Origin: Antedon mediterranea
Lineage: Eukaryota > Echinodermata > Crinoidea > Comatulida > Antedonidae
NCBI RefSeq assembly: GCF_964355755.1
Contig: NC_092674.1
Location: forward strand, 9,927,001 to 9,991,000
Length of the DNA: 64,000 nucleotides
Reading direction: 5' to 3'
Shown here: positions 20,626 through 33,150 of the stretch, one piece after another
How the letters are laid out: each line of letters begins with the position of its first letter
Numbering within the stretch: position 1 is the first letter of the stretch
Program-made: the position numbers and the translations under genes
Notes under the pieces: model-generated
The model's input: only the letters and a program-made list of their open reading frames with translations
Databases searched by the model: none
Told to the model about the DNA's origin: nothing

Positions 20626-22617
20626 AACTCAAAAAGTAAAAACTATTCAAATTAATCATTTGGTTGATGCGCAAAACTCACTACTATATTTGTAATTTAT
20701 TCAGCGATGAAAATGTGAATATGCATGCCAATAAGGTGAGGCTTGTGAATAAATTCATCTATTATAAAACAGGCTTTAAATTTTCCTAAAACAGGTTTTT
20801 ATTCGTTGAAGTAAATCAACCCATTAATGCTAACACCTGTCTTTAGATCTGTCGCTTAAAGTAAAAGGATGTCCCGTCTTTCATCTTGTATTAAAATCGG
20901 CCTCAAAAGGACAACTAGATTTTTTACTTTTTCTTAACTCTTTCGGGGGTAAACGTATAATTTTCTTTCTTAATTATTTCTGTCCTTACTTCCTCTCTAG
21001 ACATCACGCAGACAGGTTGTGCATTAAATAAGTCTATTTGCTAATGACAAAATCCCCACTTTAATTCCCTAACCATAAGTGTAGGGATATATAGCTAGCA
21101 TAGTAATTAATACCACCCAATTATAAAACTGTAATATCTGATGCAAGTATAAATATTGCAAATATGTATTTGATAATCGTTACTTGATTGCTAACCAAAC
21201 TCTACAGCTAATGATTATTCATAAGCAATGCCTCTAGTATCAAGTTATAATCATTCCATAATTTGTTCTTTAAATTGCTTCACACCTATCAAAAGTCGTC
21301 ATATTTATTGGATTGTAATTTCTGAAGTCGCTAATCTAATTCCAAGTACGGTTATTAAAATTAAATAAGTGAAGTTAAATTTCAATAAGACTGCCGTTCT
21401 GATAAAATTTGATTCATAATAATGAATATATATTAATAGATTTTATATTATGATAATTGTATAATATCTATATATTAGGCCTTTAACTCTATGCCTACAG
21501 TATTAAGTTTTTTTTATACAGTAATCATCGATCAAAAATTAAAAATCAAATTTCCACAAAGCAATAGTTGGGAAATGTTTGTATTTTTACATAGTAAACC
21601 AACAATATATCCACTTTGACTGAAAGATACAGTATTATATGGACATTTAAAAAAATCAACTATGTACACTATTCAAAAATGGTATAGTTCTCCATGAGTT
21701 ACGCTCTCATATCCCTAGTTTTACCAAGATACCATGTTTTTTTAGGCCTGGGATAAAAAAAAACTAAATAAAACACTTTTTATACAGCAATCAAGTTAAT
21801 AATTTTATGTTTTTAGATAATAAAAAAAAAAAGTATTTCAATTATATAACAATTACAAACTAATCTAATACAGTATTAAAGATTTTCATTAAATTATTAA
21901 AGTAGTTTTTAGGCCTATTGCTTTATTTCTTGATTTTAGAGAAATGCTGATGAGAAAGATCTAAATGTAGAATTTTATTAGGTTTTTTTATATTGTTATG
22001 CAATTCTCCTTATGACTGCAACCATCTTTATGTTCATAAAATTACATTAAAACTGTGCAAGATCTCAGAAAATAAAATTAGACCGAATAAAAATATCATT
22101 CGTTGTTTTCTGACCTTGAAAACACATTAACTCAAGTATTGATTTTATACTTTAAAAAATATAAAATTTCTTTCTTGTTTTATAAATAAAAAGTTACTTT
22201 AAGCAATAAAAGAAGATTACTAAAAAATTAACATCATAAAATACTATTTTATCACTATTTTGTTGTTTTTATGAGATTGTCAGCACATAAAATGTTATTA
22301 TATTGTAGCAAGTATTGACATATTCTAATCTACTAACATTTGTTTGGCTCCAGTAAAATACAGATCAGTGTACACATTCCAGTACCGTATATGGATTACA
22401 CAAAAAAAAAATATCTTTTTTAAAATAAATTCTAAGCAAAAAGCTTTGTTGCATTGTATGGAATTGAATCAGATTATTATTAAGTATTAAATATTACTTT
22501 GAAATAAAACAGATTCCTCAAAACAAAGATAAAGTATATTGAATATTATTATTAAGTCATAAAGTTGGCAAGTTGTGTGCTTGATAAATGAAGGTTAACA
22601 ATTGTATAATTTTCTAA
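20626..22617. other. AT-rich non-coding stretch
   Basis: Very AT-rich with poly-A/T runs (for example near 21750 and 21825). No exon, RNA gene or repeat that I can support. Confidence 0.5.
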
Positions 22618-23496
22618 GGCCCCGTTTCTGCTGCCAAAAATATACCGTATATATACGTCGGTATATTTTATATACGGTATATTTTTTGGCAGCAGAAATG
22701 GGTCTCATAAAAAATATACTGTATATATATGCGGTATATATACCGCATAAATATCCCCATCGTTTGTGGATATTATACGGTATATTCCAAAATATACCGT
22801 ATATTTCGTACCCCGTTTCTGCTGCACTCAAAATATACCGTATATGTGACCCGGCCCATGACACGAGGTCAAAAACTAACAGAGCGTGACGCGTTTGTTT
22901 GGTTTTTCTGCTGCATTGACACACACATGTACAATAAGCAAGCAACAGATCAAAATATCACTGTGGACTGAAGAAATAACTATTTTTGCAATTCAATTGT
23001 GGGGAGAAGCGAAGGTTGGGGGGAGACTACATGGCAACAGAAGAGATACCGAGATTTACAATAGTATCTCAAACAAAATAAAAGCAGAATTTGTGGTAGA
23101 CTTAATAACGCCAAAGTTATCGGCAAACGCCGTCGTCTTCTTTGCATAAATGTAGTCAATGCCCATTCTACATTTCTAGATTGTTTGTGCGATGTAAATT
23201 CGGTGCCACTTCTGATCATTAGATTTAAAATAGAAAGCAATGCTAAGACGTTTTGGGAAACCATCATTGTTTTGTTTTTGTCATGTAACCTCACTACACG
23301 AGACTCTAGGTCAATCCATACTTCCGTCTCACAAAATGCATTTTGGGTATATATGAAAGCCAACTTTTTTTACAGCCCACCCACGAAGTATGTGCAGCGG
23401 AAACGGTGCACGAATTTCATATACGGTATATTTATACGGTATATTTATACGGTATATTTATACGGTATATTTGGGATTGGCAGCAGAAACAGGGCC
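22618..23496 (+). mobile_element. Non-autonomous Harbinger-like TIR element, copy 2
   Basis: It begins GGCCCCGTTTCTGCTGCCAA and ends with the inverse, flanked by TAA at 22615-22617 and 23497-23499, the TWA duplication typical of PIF/Harbinger. It is the inverted counterpart of 283-1144 and about 95 percent alike by eye. The palindromic TATACGGTATA array at the inner right end has one more unit than copy 1. Without a recognisable transposase it must be moved in trans. Confidence 0.82.
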
Positions 23497-23654
23497 TAAC
23501 ATAAACCAATCTTTTAGTCTTATGGTGATTAACACTATCTATTATTTATTAAAAACCATTGCTTGCAACTTTAGGTTTTTGGCACTTATCCAGCTGTAGT
23601 GCTATTGCAATCAGTTAAATGGTATACCAAAAGTACTAGTACTATAAATTATAG

Positions 23655-26018
23655 GGTGAGGTTCGAAAAAACGACAACATAATAAAACAAACCACTGTCA
23701 AACAAGGACTACCATCCGACCATATGGCTGTCATCAGCTTTGTGGATTTATCACATCCTAAACAACCAACGCGGACAACCTCTTACCGCAAACTTCGTAA
23801 CATTGATCTAAATTGTTTTGTGGAAGATATAATGAATTCCCCGCTCGTCTGCGCACCGGAAGATAATGTCTCCGATCTCGCTGACCAATACAATAATGTA
23901 TTGCAGTACATCCTTGACCAACATGCTCCGTTAACAACTAAACTGGTCACCATTAGACCACGGGCACCATGGTACACGAATGAACTCCGTGAAGCGAAGT
24001 GCGTCAAACGGAGATCAGAACGCAGAATGTTGAAATCTGGTTTGGATATCGACAAACAGAGGTACAAGTTGGAATGCAAAGCATATAAAGATATGCTAGA
24101 TCTAGCAAAATGCAATTATCATCGCAATGAAATCGCTAATGCGGATGACAAGAACCTTTTCCGCATCATAAGTAAACTGTACTCGGTCGATTCTTCTCCT
24201 GTTCTGCCAAAACACACATCTTCAATGGATCTCGCAAACCAGTTTGGCTGTTTCTTTAATGAAAAGATTCTGAAAATTTGCAAGAAACTTAACTCCATAA
24301 ACACTCCACTAATAACTGTCAACGTCGACGAGTCATGTAATAGTAGTTTCGCTGAATTTGAGCAAATATCAGAAGATACGGTACGCAAAGTCATCGCTGA
24401 AAGCGCATCTAAGTCCAGTAGACTTGACCCAATTCCAACACGGTTACTAAAAAACTGCATTGACGCTCTACTACCGCATATCACTAAAATCGTCAACATG
24501 TCGCTGTCATCAGGTACTGTACCATCTGCATTTAAATTGTCCCTCGTTATGCCACTGTTGAAAAAGCAAAATCTCGACTCCAACGTCCTACAAAATTATA
24601 GACCAATAGCAAATCTTCCCTTCCTTTTCAAAGTCTTGGAAAGAATTGCAACTGCTCAGATAAAAGCATATATGGATGAACATTTCCTGTTTTCAAAAGT
24701 CCAATCAGCCTACCGCCGCTTCCACTCAACTGAAACCGCTTTATTACGTGTTACAAACGATCTACTACTTGCTTTAGACAAAGGTAATGAAGCGGTACTT
24801 ATTCTACTCGACTACTCCGCAGCATTTGACACTATCAATCATGATTTATTATTTCAACGTCTTCATAAAAGATACGGCATAAGCGGAACCGCATTGAAAT
24901 GGTTTATTTCATATTTTGAGAATCGTAGACAAGCAATCATTGTGGGTGATTCGATGTCTGATGAGTTCGCTCTACCCTGGGGTGTACCACAGGGATCCGT
25001 AAAAGGTCCACTCGATTTCATCTTATACACTGGACCACTCAGCAACATCATTGATTCCCACCCGGAAGTTCGTCATATGATCTATGCAGATGACACTCAA
25101 CTATATTTAATCATGAAACCTACACATCACTCTGAATCTGTTAACAGCCTTGAATCATGCATTGCAGATGTTCGCTCATGGGCCATTCAAAATAAACTCA
25201 TGCTCAACGACTCCAAGACTGAAATGATCCATTTTCATTCAAAGTTCCGTGAGGCATCATCATTTCCTTTGGTCCATATCGGAGATACTAGTGTCTCTAC
25301 CTCCAGCTCAGCCAGAAATCTAGGCGTCCAACTAGACAACAGCCTCGGTTTAAAAGAACACATTCGTAATGTTTGCCGTGGTGCTTCCTTTGGAATTTAC
25401 CAGATCGGCCAGATTCGTAAGTACCTTGACAAAACATCAACTGAACGTCTTGTTCATGCTTTTGTTTCATCTCGTCTGGACTGTAATAACTCGCTTCTGT
25501 ACGGCCTACCAACTTCTTATCTGTCTCCTCTTCAACTAATCCAAAATTCCGCCGCAAGACTTATCACTGGCACTAAACGACATGAACATATTTCTCCCGT
25601 TTTACGTGACTTACACTGGTTGCCTGTTGATCAGCGCATTCGTTTTAAAATCCTGTTGCTGACATATAAGGCCATCAACGGATGTGCTCCAGCCTACATA
25701 TGTGACATCATTACTCCGTCAACCAACTCTTCGCTTCGTTCATCCAGCAGACTTCTTCTAAAACCTGGACCCCGTTCCAGAACTCGGTTTTACGGTGATC
25801 GTGCTTTCGCTGTCGCAGCCCCAAAACTCTGGAACACTCTACCACTCGAAATACGCTCATCAAAATCTGTTATCACATTTAAAACTAAACTCAAAACTCA
25901 TCTCTTCAGAGAAGCATAATCGCACGCTACTACTTGCACTGATCTTGGAAAACACAGCGCTTTGAAACCTTTGTCTCTTGCGCTTTATAAATGTTATTTA
26001 TTATTATTATTTATTAAA
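23655..26018 (+). mobile_element. 5'-truncated CR1/L2-type LINE
   Basis: The open frame continues upstream of the first ATG to 23655 and includes the LPSDHMAV motif that closes an apurinic endonuclease domain, but the rest of that domain is missing. After the ORF comes a short 3' part with GCGCTTTATAAATGTTATTTATT and a TTA microsatellite tail, as is usual for CR1/L2-like elements. 5' truncation by incomplete reverse transcription explains the structure. No target duplication was found. Confidence 0.85.
23724..25919 (+). CDS. LINE reverse transcriptase, truncated at the N-terminus (731 aa)
   Basis: Residues 1-10 are the end of the endonuclease (the DH of SDHMAV lies just upstream of this ATG). 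Residues 75-155 are the linker. Residues 215-475 are the reverse transcriptase with NYRPI (291-295), QSAYRRFHSTETALL (327-341), DYSAAFDTINHDLL (363-376), VPQGS (421-425) and the catalytic YADD (454-457). The C-terminal part has LHWLPVDQRI and YGDRAFAVAAPKLWNTLP. The frame is uninterrupted, so the copy is fairly young. Two substitutions stand out in the loop after VPQGS, where K and D replace the usual leucines of VLGPLLF. The ATG is only the first in the frame; the true protein began upstream. Confidence 0.88.
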   Translation: MAVISFVDLSHPKQPTRTTSYRKLRNIDLNCFVEDIMNSPLVCAPEDNVSDLADQYNNVLQYILDQHAPLTTKLVTIRPRAPWYTNELREAKCVKRRSERRMLKSGLDIDKQRYKLECKAYKDMLDLAKCNYHRNEIANADDKNLFRIISKLYSVDSSPVLPKHTSSMDLANQFGCFFNEKILKICKKLNSINTPLITVNVDESCNSSFAEFEQISEDTVRKVIAESASKSSRLDPIPTRLLKNCIDALLPHITKIVNMSLSSGTVPSAFKLSLVMPLLKKQNLDSNVLQNYRPIANLPFLFKVLERIATAQIKAYMDEHFLFSKVQSAYRRFHSTETALLRVTNDLLLALDKGNEAVLILLDYSAAFDTINHDLLFQRLHKRYGISGTALKWFISYFENRRQAIIVGDSMSDEFALPWGVPQGSVKGPLDFILYTGPLSNIIDSHPEVRHMIYADDTQLYLIMKPTHHSESVNSLESCIADVRSWAIQNKLMLNDSKTEMIHFHSKFREASSFPLVHIGDTSVSTSSSARNLGVQLDNSLGLKEHIRNVCRGASFGIYQIGQIRKYLDKTSTERLVHAFVSSRLDCNNSLLYGLPTSYLSPLQLIQNSAARLITGTKRHEHISPVLRDLHWLPVDQRIRFKILLLTYKAINGCAPAYICDIITPSTNSSLRSSSRLLLKPGPRSRTRFYGDRAFAVAAPKLWNTLPLEIRSSKSVITFKTKLKTHLFREA

Positions 26019-27715
26019 GCATAATTGCTAAATTGCTATTTTTACATTGCTTATTATTTATAGTTATTATTTATTGTGTTTGCACCTATTAATAAATGTA
26101 TAAGTGCATCCAAAATATCATCCATACACCACTCCGAATCCTTAACCGAAATCAGATTATTTCAGCTGCTAGCCTAAATGTGATGTCTTAGGTGGCGTAA
26201 CCTAAGGGGGTTAACCTGCCTCTCATAGGGTACTTCCTGTTCCACACAGAGCTTGCTGTTGATTTATACAGCTGACACAGGCCTATAATTGCTCCATGCT
26301 TTGGTTGTTGCACCTACAGTAGTACTATAATAACTCTGTGTTGATGTGATGCGCATTTGTTAAGTTTTAAATTAATAATTGAACTTGCTTGCTGTTATCA
26401 TCTTCCATTGTGTTAATCAAACCTGACGAAGCAATTAGTGAAACAAGGAACAAAATAAACATAGCCAGATTGAATTTTATATAATGTTGAAAAAATAAAT
26501 TTTAATTTGTGTTACCTTATGTATAGTAGAGAAAAGATCATAATCACGTTTGCACTCCTACTCTTAAGAAAAATCTAATGAGAGCAAAAGATACCGCTCT
26601 TAAATATTGTTTTTAGACATTAGCCAATGTCAAAAAACAGAATGGCATAAAGAAAAATTTTAGTGAATTCAGGTTAGTAAGCCTTGAATGTATTCAGTAG
26701 GCGATGACTTAGGCCATTAGATGTGGGGGTACTCTATTAAAGGCCGCTAAAGATGACTGGATAAAACCCGTTGATACAGTAAATGAAAAGATAACACATT
26801 GCCTGGTTGCTTTTCCAGTTTAAGCCTTGTCATTGGTGCATACATACAAATAGAAAAACATATACATTGATATATATTATTATTTTAAACATAATGCAAT
26901 TCATATTTCCAACATGATATTAGATTTTCTGATGGCCATCTTTCCATTATCAGTGATAAATTACAGTTGATATAATGCATGTTAAAAGCGTCTATTTTTT
27001 ACCCTCTGTTTTAATAGTAATGCATCAGTTGTTTCATATGAGATATTATTAACATCAATGTTGTAAAAAATTTGAAAATACGATACTCAATTTAAATGTT
27101 AAATTACCTTTGATTCTCTTCTATTAGAATTTTCATTTTAAATTCCACGAACGATTCATAATTCATTTTTCTCATCAAAATTTTGAAATAATGCAAGTGT
27201 AATTTTTTTGTAGATAATACTGTATTAGTTTACAGTAAATTGCATTTTTGTTAAAAAAATTGTATAACCCACATTAGTTAAAAAGGAGATTTAAAGTCTG
27301 TTAAATAGTGTTGGGTTTAGAAACGTACCATACCTTAAGTTTTATCAAAATATTTACACAAACTACAATCTTATAATGCAATATACTGTAATACCATTTT
27401 ATCATTATTATACTGAATCTCAATTTTTAATACTGAATGTCAATCATTTTTAGCTATGTAATATAATTTTTTTATCATATTTAGATTTTAATTAACACAA
27501 TATCAAAATATTTTCTATCATCTTTATAACATCAGACTGTGTAATATCACTTAAATATCCATAGATAGATATAACTTTATCATATTGTTTATCTTATGTG
27601 CAATAAAAGTGTGCTGCCCCCACAAAAGAGAAAAAAAGTCAAAGTCAACTGTGTTTAAATTATTAACAATTAAATTTAATATAAAGCATACGAAAGAGAG
27701 AATTGTAAACCATAC
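26019..27715. other. AT-rich non-coding stretch
   Basis: No exon recognised. About 26150-26330 is somewhat less AT-rich but has no open frame of note. Confidence 0.45.
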
Positions 27716-27717
27716 AT

Positions 27718-27900
27718 TATAACCATACACTAGAACCCTATCAAGGGACACCTTTGGGCTAACAAATTGTCCCCTTTAAGGCTAACAAATTGTCCCCTTT
27801 AAGGCTAACAAATTGTCCCCTTTAAGGCTAACAAATTGTCCCCTTTAAGGCTAACAAATTGTCCCCTTTAAAATCCCAAACTAAGTGTCCAAGTCAACTG
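27718..27900. mobile_element. pogo/Tigger-like MITE with 23-bp repeats
   Basis: It opens with ACACTAGAACCCTATCAAGGGACACC, continues with five 23-bp units (GGCTAACAAATTGTCCCCTTTAA at 27757, 27780, 27803, 27826, 27849), then AAGTGTCC. The right TIR is not clear. The GGGACACC/GTCCCCTTTAA core relates it to the family at 29254 and 40472. Confidence 0.65.
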
Positions 27901-29253
27901 TTGATCCAGTGTTTGGAATGGAGAACCATTGTGTATGGAATTTGACGTCAAAATGTCTACTATAGAATGAGTTTGTACTTGTTAATGTCATACCCTCTAT
28001 TTCTATCCAAAAGCATTTTGAATAATTAAAATGCTTTTATAACATGGTATACTGTATTTAAATTATAAAAGAATGAGAGAACTATTCAATATATTGTAAT
28101 TATATAAACATTTGCATTATTAAAAGCATCAAGAAAATTCTGCTTGATCTAATCGATATTTTTATCTACAGTAAAGTACATTGTACCACATGCAATTGTA
28201 AAACTACTATAAAAACCATTTTATTAGTATATTTTAATATATAGGTCACCATTTAAAAATTACTACACATACAAAATAGGCTGTCTGGCTATATTTAGGT
28301 CAACGCACTTTTAACTTAGAAAAAACAAGGACATGGTTTTTTTTCTAGACATAATCAAACTGTATTGAGTATAGTTAAATTCCGGGATTTTGCAAGAATG
28401 GAAATTAGGATTTCCTAGAAATATTCTCTTGATTTCATTATCAATATCAGGGTTTTATACCAACCATAGTGGCCGAAGGCTCCACTCAATGCTGCTTTGC
28501 AGATCACACATGGCCAGCTAGTCACGACACCAATTGGAGAACGGAAGCATTCAACATATGCAAATGTTACACAGTGACCATGGCTGCAATGGTCTGTGTA
28601 GTTTTGACTCCTATTAAAGGTTCCAGCCTGTACAACATTATTAATATTATTATTTAGATTTTGTATTTCATGTCAATAAATTAAAATTAGACCTATAATG
28701 TATTTCTGAAATATTTTTTAAATTAAATCTTTGCCTTACAAAAGAGACTGTGACTAAATGACCTACAAGTTTGGGACAAGTTAGCAAAAAGACAGACAAA
28801 GGCCAAACTTGACCTAATTTTACTTCAAATCAAATTCTTCTCAATGTTACGATCTGTTTATTGCAATCTATTTATTTTTTTCTTTGTTTATAAACTAAAA
28901 AAGACTGAACTAATTGACAGGAAATTAAAAATGTAATTTATATTCAATAAAAAAGTAATTGTATGGTTTTCAGACTTCAACACAGACAACAATAAAGCCT
29001 TTCTACTTGATAAAGTTCAAAAGTACTTTGACATTGAGGTTTCCAGGAAGTCTTTGACAGTTTGACCAAATCCTTTGCACATGGGTTGTGGTCAGATACT
29101 TCAGCAAGGGAGCCTCAATCTTCTTGCACAATAATTTCCGATGATATGATGGTCATATGCTGATACCAAGCAATATATTGAAAAAGTTTAAAATAAATTA
29201 TTTACAGTATTAAAATATTTTTTGTTTTAAAAAAAATGTGTAACATTTAATAC
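27901..29253. other. AT-rich non-coding stretch
   Basis: About 28466-28660 is a less AT-rich block ending in an ATT repeat and may be a short retroposon copy, but no promoter boxes are clear. Nothing else supportable. Confidence 0.4.
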
Positions 29254-30240
29254 AATAGAACCAACATTATTGTTATTATTCCAACAAAGTGTCCCATTAA
29301 TAAGGATTTTCTGTAGTGTTAAAACACTTGTTCATTTCATGAGAAAGAGTCCCCTAAATGTCTCTTGAATAGAAGTTTGCTGTGGTGTTAAAACACTTGT
29401 TCATTTCATGAGAAAGCGTCCCCTAAATGTCTCTTGAATAGAAGTTTGCTGTAGTGTTAAAACACTTGTTCATTTCATGAGAAAGAGTCCCCTAAATGTC
29501 TCTTGAATAGAAGTTTGCTGTAGTGTTAAAACACTTGTTCATTTCATGAGAAAGAGTCCCCTAAATGTCTCTTGAATAGAAGTTTGCTGTAGTGTTAAAA
29601 CACTTGTTCATTTCATGAGAAAGCGTCCCCTAAATGTCTCTTGAATAGAAGTTTGCTGTAGTGTTAAAACACTTGTTCATTTCATGAGAAAGAGTCCCCT
29701 AAATGTCTCTTGAATAGAAGTTTGCTGTAGTGTTAAAACACTTGTTCATTTCATGAGAAAGAGTCCCCTAAATGTCTCTTGAATAGAAGTTTGCTGTAGT
29801 GTTAAAACACTTGTTCATTTCATGAGAAAGAGTCCCCTAAATGTCTCTTGAATAGAAGTTTGCTGTAGTGTTAAAACACTTGTTTATTTCATGAGAAAGA
29901 GTCCCTTAAATGTCTCTTGAATAGAAGTTTGCTGTAGTGTTAAAACACTTGTTCATTTCATGAGAAAGAGTCCCCTAAATATCTCTTGAATAGAAGTTTG
30001 CTGTAGTGTTAAAACACTTGTTCATTTCATGAGAAAGAGTCCCCTAAATGTCTCTTGAATAGAAGTTTGCTGTAGTGTTAAAACACTTGTTCATTTCATG
30101 AGAAAGAGTCCCCTAAATATCTCTTGAATAGAAGTTTGCTGTGGTGTTAAAAATATTTCTCTTTGTTCATTTTATGAGAAAGTGTCCCCTAAATAGGAGT
30201 GTCCCTTGAATAGGGTTTTCCCAAAGGAGGGTTCTACTTT
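29254..30240. mobile_element. MITE expanded by a 69-bp minisatellite
   Basis: The outer ends ACAATAGAACCAACATT and, inverted, AAAGTAGAACCCTCCTT resemble each other and the CAGTAGAACC ends of pogo/Tigger-like elements. Between them a 69-bp unit with GTGTTAAAACACTTG and GAAAGAGTCCCCTAAATGTC repeats twelve times from 29312 to 30139, then a diverged half unit. Units differ by only one or two bases. GTGTTAAAACAC is itself nearly palindromic. No coding capacity. Confidence 0.8.
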
Positions 30241-30281
30241 ATTTGCTTCCAATATAAAATATAATATACTGAATGTATGTT

Positions 30282-30775
30282 TTCTGCCTTTCCTCTACTA
30301 CCTTTCCTCTCCTACCTTTCCTTCTACCTTTCCTCTCCTGCCTTCTACTGCCTTTCTCTCCTGCCTTCTACTACCTTTCCTCTACTACCTTTCCTCTACT
30401 ACCTTTCCTCTCCTACCTTTCCTTCTACCTTTCCTCTCCTGCCTTCTACTGCCTTTCCTCTCCTGCCAGTGTCTTCTATTACCTTTCCTCTACTACCTTT
30501 CCTCTCCTACCTTTCCTCTCCTGCCTTCTACTGCCTTTCCTCTCCTGCCAGTGCCTTCTATTACCTTTCCTCTACTACCTTTCCTCTCCTACCTTTCCTC
30601 TCCTGCCTTCTACTGCCTTTCCTCTCCTGCCAGTGCCTTCTATTACCTTTCCTCTACTATCTTTCCTCTCCTACCTTTCCTCTCCTGCCTTCTACTGCCT
30701 TTCCTCTCCTGCCAGTGCCTTCTATTACCTTTCCTCTACTACCTTTCCTCTCCTACCTTTCCTCTCCTGCCTTAA
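30282..30775. repeat. Pyrimidine-rich minisatellite, 82-bp period
   Basis: Units built of CCTTTCCTCTCCTAC and CTTCTACTGCC blocks repeat with an 82-bp period in the second half (CCAGTG at 30466, 30548, 30630, 30712). The plus strand is almost pure C/T. All three plus-strand frames are open for 170-190 codons because the unit lacks stops and 82 is not a multiple of three. These frames are artefacts. Confidence 0.95.
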
Positions 30776-30779
30776 GGTA

Positions 30780-32384
30780 TTGTGGGTTCCTTAATACAGA
30801 ACTAATATTAAACTGGTGCATTTCAAGTAAAAACATCATTTTAACATCCTGAATGTGCATTATGTTCTGTCTGCATTCGGATATATTATTAATTATTACC
30901 TTTATAAACATTGCTTTGGTCACACACACCAGACATCCTGGTATGGGGCAGACAGTGCGCTAATGCACCAATGTAACCTTAAAATTTGTACCACTGAAGT
31001 TCAATAAAATCTGTCAAAATATATCCTGTTTTTTATAACTCAATGTTTGAATGAAATAGTAGGATATGGATTATGGTTGAATAAACGTGGTGGAGTCACG
31101 CGTTTTTGTCCGCGGTGCTTGACTGCTTATTACTAGACTGTATAGCACTTGTTATGTCATTGGTTATTCCCAGCTCAGAATGTGAACATTGGAAAATTGG
31201 AAATATTATTTTGAAATTGATATTATTTTCTAAGTAATTTTGTAGGTTTCATACGTGTCTATAAATAAAAAATACCGTCTCCTCATCAAAAGCTGAATAA
31301 ACCATTTCACGTTAAAAATGGACAACCAAGAATAGTTCAAGAATAGTTCTGATGCAAATTCAAAAAATAAAAAATAAATTTCCCTATTTGAAAACAAGCT
31401 GAATGCTTTTTAAGCTTTCAACCATTCATGGTTGGACTGATACTGATATTGAAGTTTTAATAGCAATATGCATGTACTGTATAATTAAGGTGCTAAACTA
31501 CTATAAAGTCCAATTCCAAAGGAAATCAAAGTGACAAGTTGGATTAGGGACATAAGAGTGTAGTACTGTTTACACTTATTCAGTCTACAAACTATCCAAA
31601 GTGAAAGTCTACATAAGAATTTTGAAAGTTTGTAAAAGGTTGTCAGAATAATTAACAAAGTGATAGAAAGTAAATTCCAGTCTAGCCGTGTCTATAAACA
31701 GTGCGGCAATCGGACTATTATTAATCATTATAACTGTACTGTTACACCTTCCTGTAGTACTAGGCTATGCGAAGTGACGCAGTTTGATGCATAAGAACTG
31801 TTTTGTGGTTTACTTTTAATTAAGCATATATCATAAACTGTTCCAGTGAGGGGAGGATATCCAGAACGGCACGTCTGAAAGTTACCCTTGGTTATCGTCG
31901 GTGATCCGTGCTAGGTACAGTTATCCTAGTATAAAAGTTCCTGCAACTGTTTTTAACTTTTATTTTTATTCAATATTCTGGACATCAAGAGCTGACAACT
32001 GTAGATTTGAAGGGTAGAGAAATAATCAATTCAACTTTTTTTGAAGAATAATATCTTGATATATATTCCAAAGTGCGGATTTTGTGATTTTAATTGGGCA
32101 ATAGTTGGTGTTTTGATTTTCATTAGTTCAATTGCTTAATTGACAATACTTTTAAAGGAAGAAACAGTAAATGTAAGTATATTATTCAATATTATTACCA
32201 CAGGAATATTTTGTTACATATTAAACTTCAGAATACATATCAGTCTTTGAAACTTTGCATTAGTATCTCTCCTTTTGGAGGGCATTGAACAACTTTTGGA
32301 CAGCAATGCGGCCAACCCATTTTCACCCCAAATTATCAACCTGTGAAATGAACGACAGGCAGCTGCTAGTATATATTTGTTGAC
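30780..32384. other. AT-rich non-coding stretch
   Basis: No exon, RNA gene or repeat family I can support. Confidence 0.45.
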
Positions 32385-32500
32385 ACTACTGGCAACCCGT
32401 ATTCAAGGGACACTATTATCCCTATTAAGTGGACAGTTTCTGGATTCTAGAGGTGTCCCCCACCCCCTAATAAGAGTCAGTGGCTACACAGTGTGATCAT
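32385..32500. mobile_element. Decayed pogo/Tigger-like MITE
   Basis: ATTCAAGGGACACTATTATCC and GGTGTCCCCCACCCCCTAATAAGAG carry the family's inverted core. Ends are eroded. Confidence 0.45.
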
Positions 32501-32739
32501 TCTATTAAACCATTTCAAGTGTGTACCGGTATATATGTTTACGGATTATTTTTCTTTGGTTTTTTTGTCTTGAGCACTTCGGTGGATGTATGCTTAACAA
32601 ATCATCTTTTTTTATTGTCTTATCTCTACAAATTGTGTTTTATACTATAATCGTTTTCAATCAATTTTATTAACTCAAGTAAGTATGCATAGACTACCAA
32701 CACCAACAGTTGACACCTTTTTTTTTACATCCTTGTACG

Positions 32740-33150
32740 TGGTCTTTTTATTTTATTTTATTTTTATTTTATTTTATTTTTAAAACCAGAAACAACAGCA
32801 GAAACAAATCCGCCACTTACAGCTTCGTTTAACAGATACAATACAATTACAACAACTCAGAAACACTTAAATTACGACGAAACAGATAAAGATTGGAATT
32901 AAAAATGTCAATATGGGGATGGGCCTGGACTAAACTATTATAATATAAACTTAATCTACTGATGTAACCATTTTTGAGAACATTGACTCTACAAAAGGGA
33001 ACACAAAGGATATTGTTGTTTCTTAAATTACGGGCGGGAACACGAATACCGAAATTGGAGATAAAGTTGCAGTCAAAAATAGAATGAAGACATTTAAAAA
33101 GAAAAATAAGATCATTGTGATTCTTCAATGTCTTTGATCATGTCTTCTAC
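32740..33150 (-). pseudogene. LINE reverse-transcriptase C-terminal fragment
   Basis: On the minus strand, residues LKNHNDLIFLFKCLHSIF, then RVPARNLRNN, VPFCRVNVLKNGYISRLSLYYNSL and FRRNL match the shape of the region C-terminal to the catalytic domain of LINE reverse transcriptases. The ORF ends near 32847. It is followed by GTAAGTGGCGGATTTG...GCTGTTGTTTC and an AAATAAAATAAAA tail at 32741-32785. It is truncated at its 5' side and is a dead copy. It may represent the partner LINE of the SINEs at 33757 and 36783. Confidence 0.6.

Noticed and set aside
24119-24583. Minus-strand frame of 154 codons within the LINE (also 23783-24115 and 25297-25557)
   Set aside because: Shadows of the reverse-transcriptase ORF, which has catalytic motifs on the plus strand.
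30206-30852. Three overlapping plus-strand frames of 173-191 codons
   Set aside because: All three frames of a pyrimidine-rich 82-bp repeat are open because the unit has no stop codon. The translations are repetitive Leu/Pro/Ser/Tyr strings.
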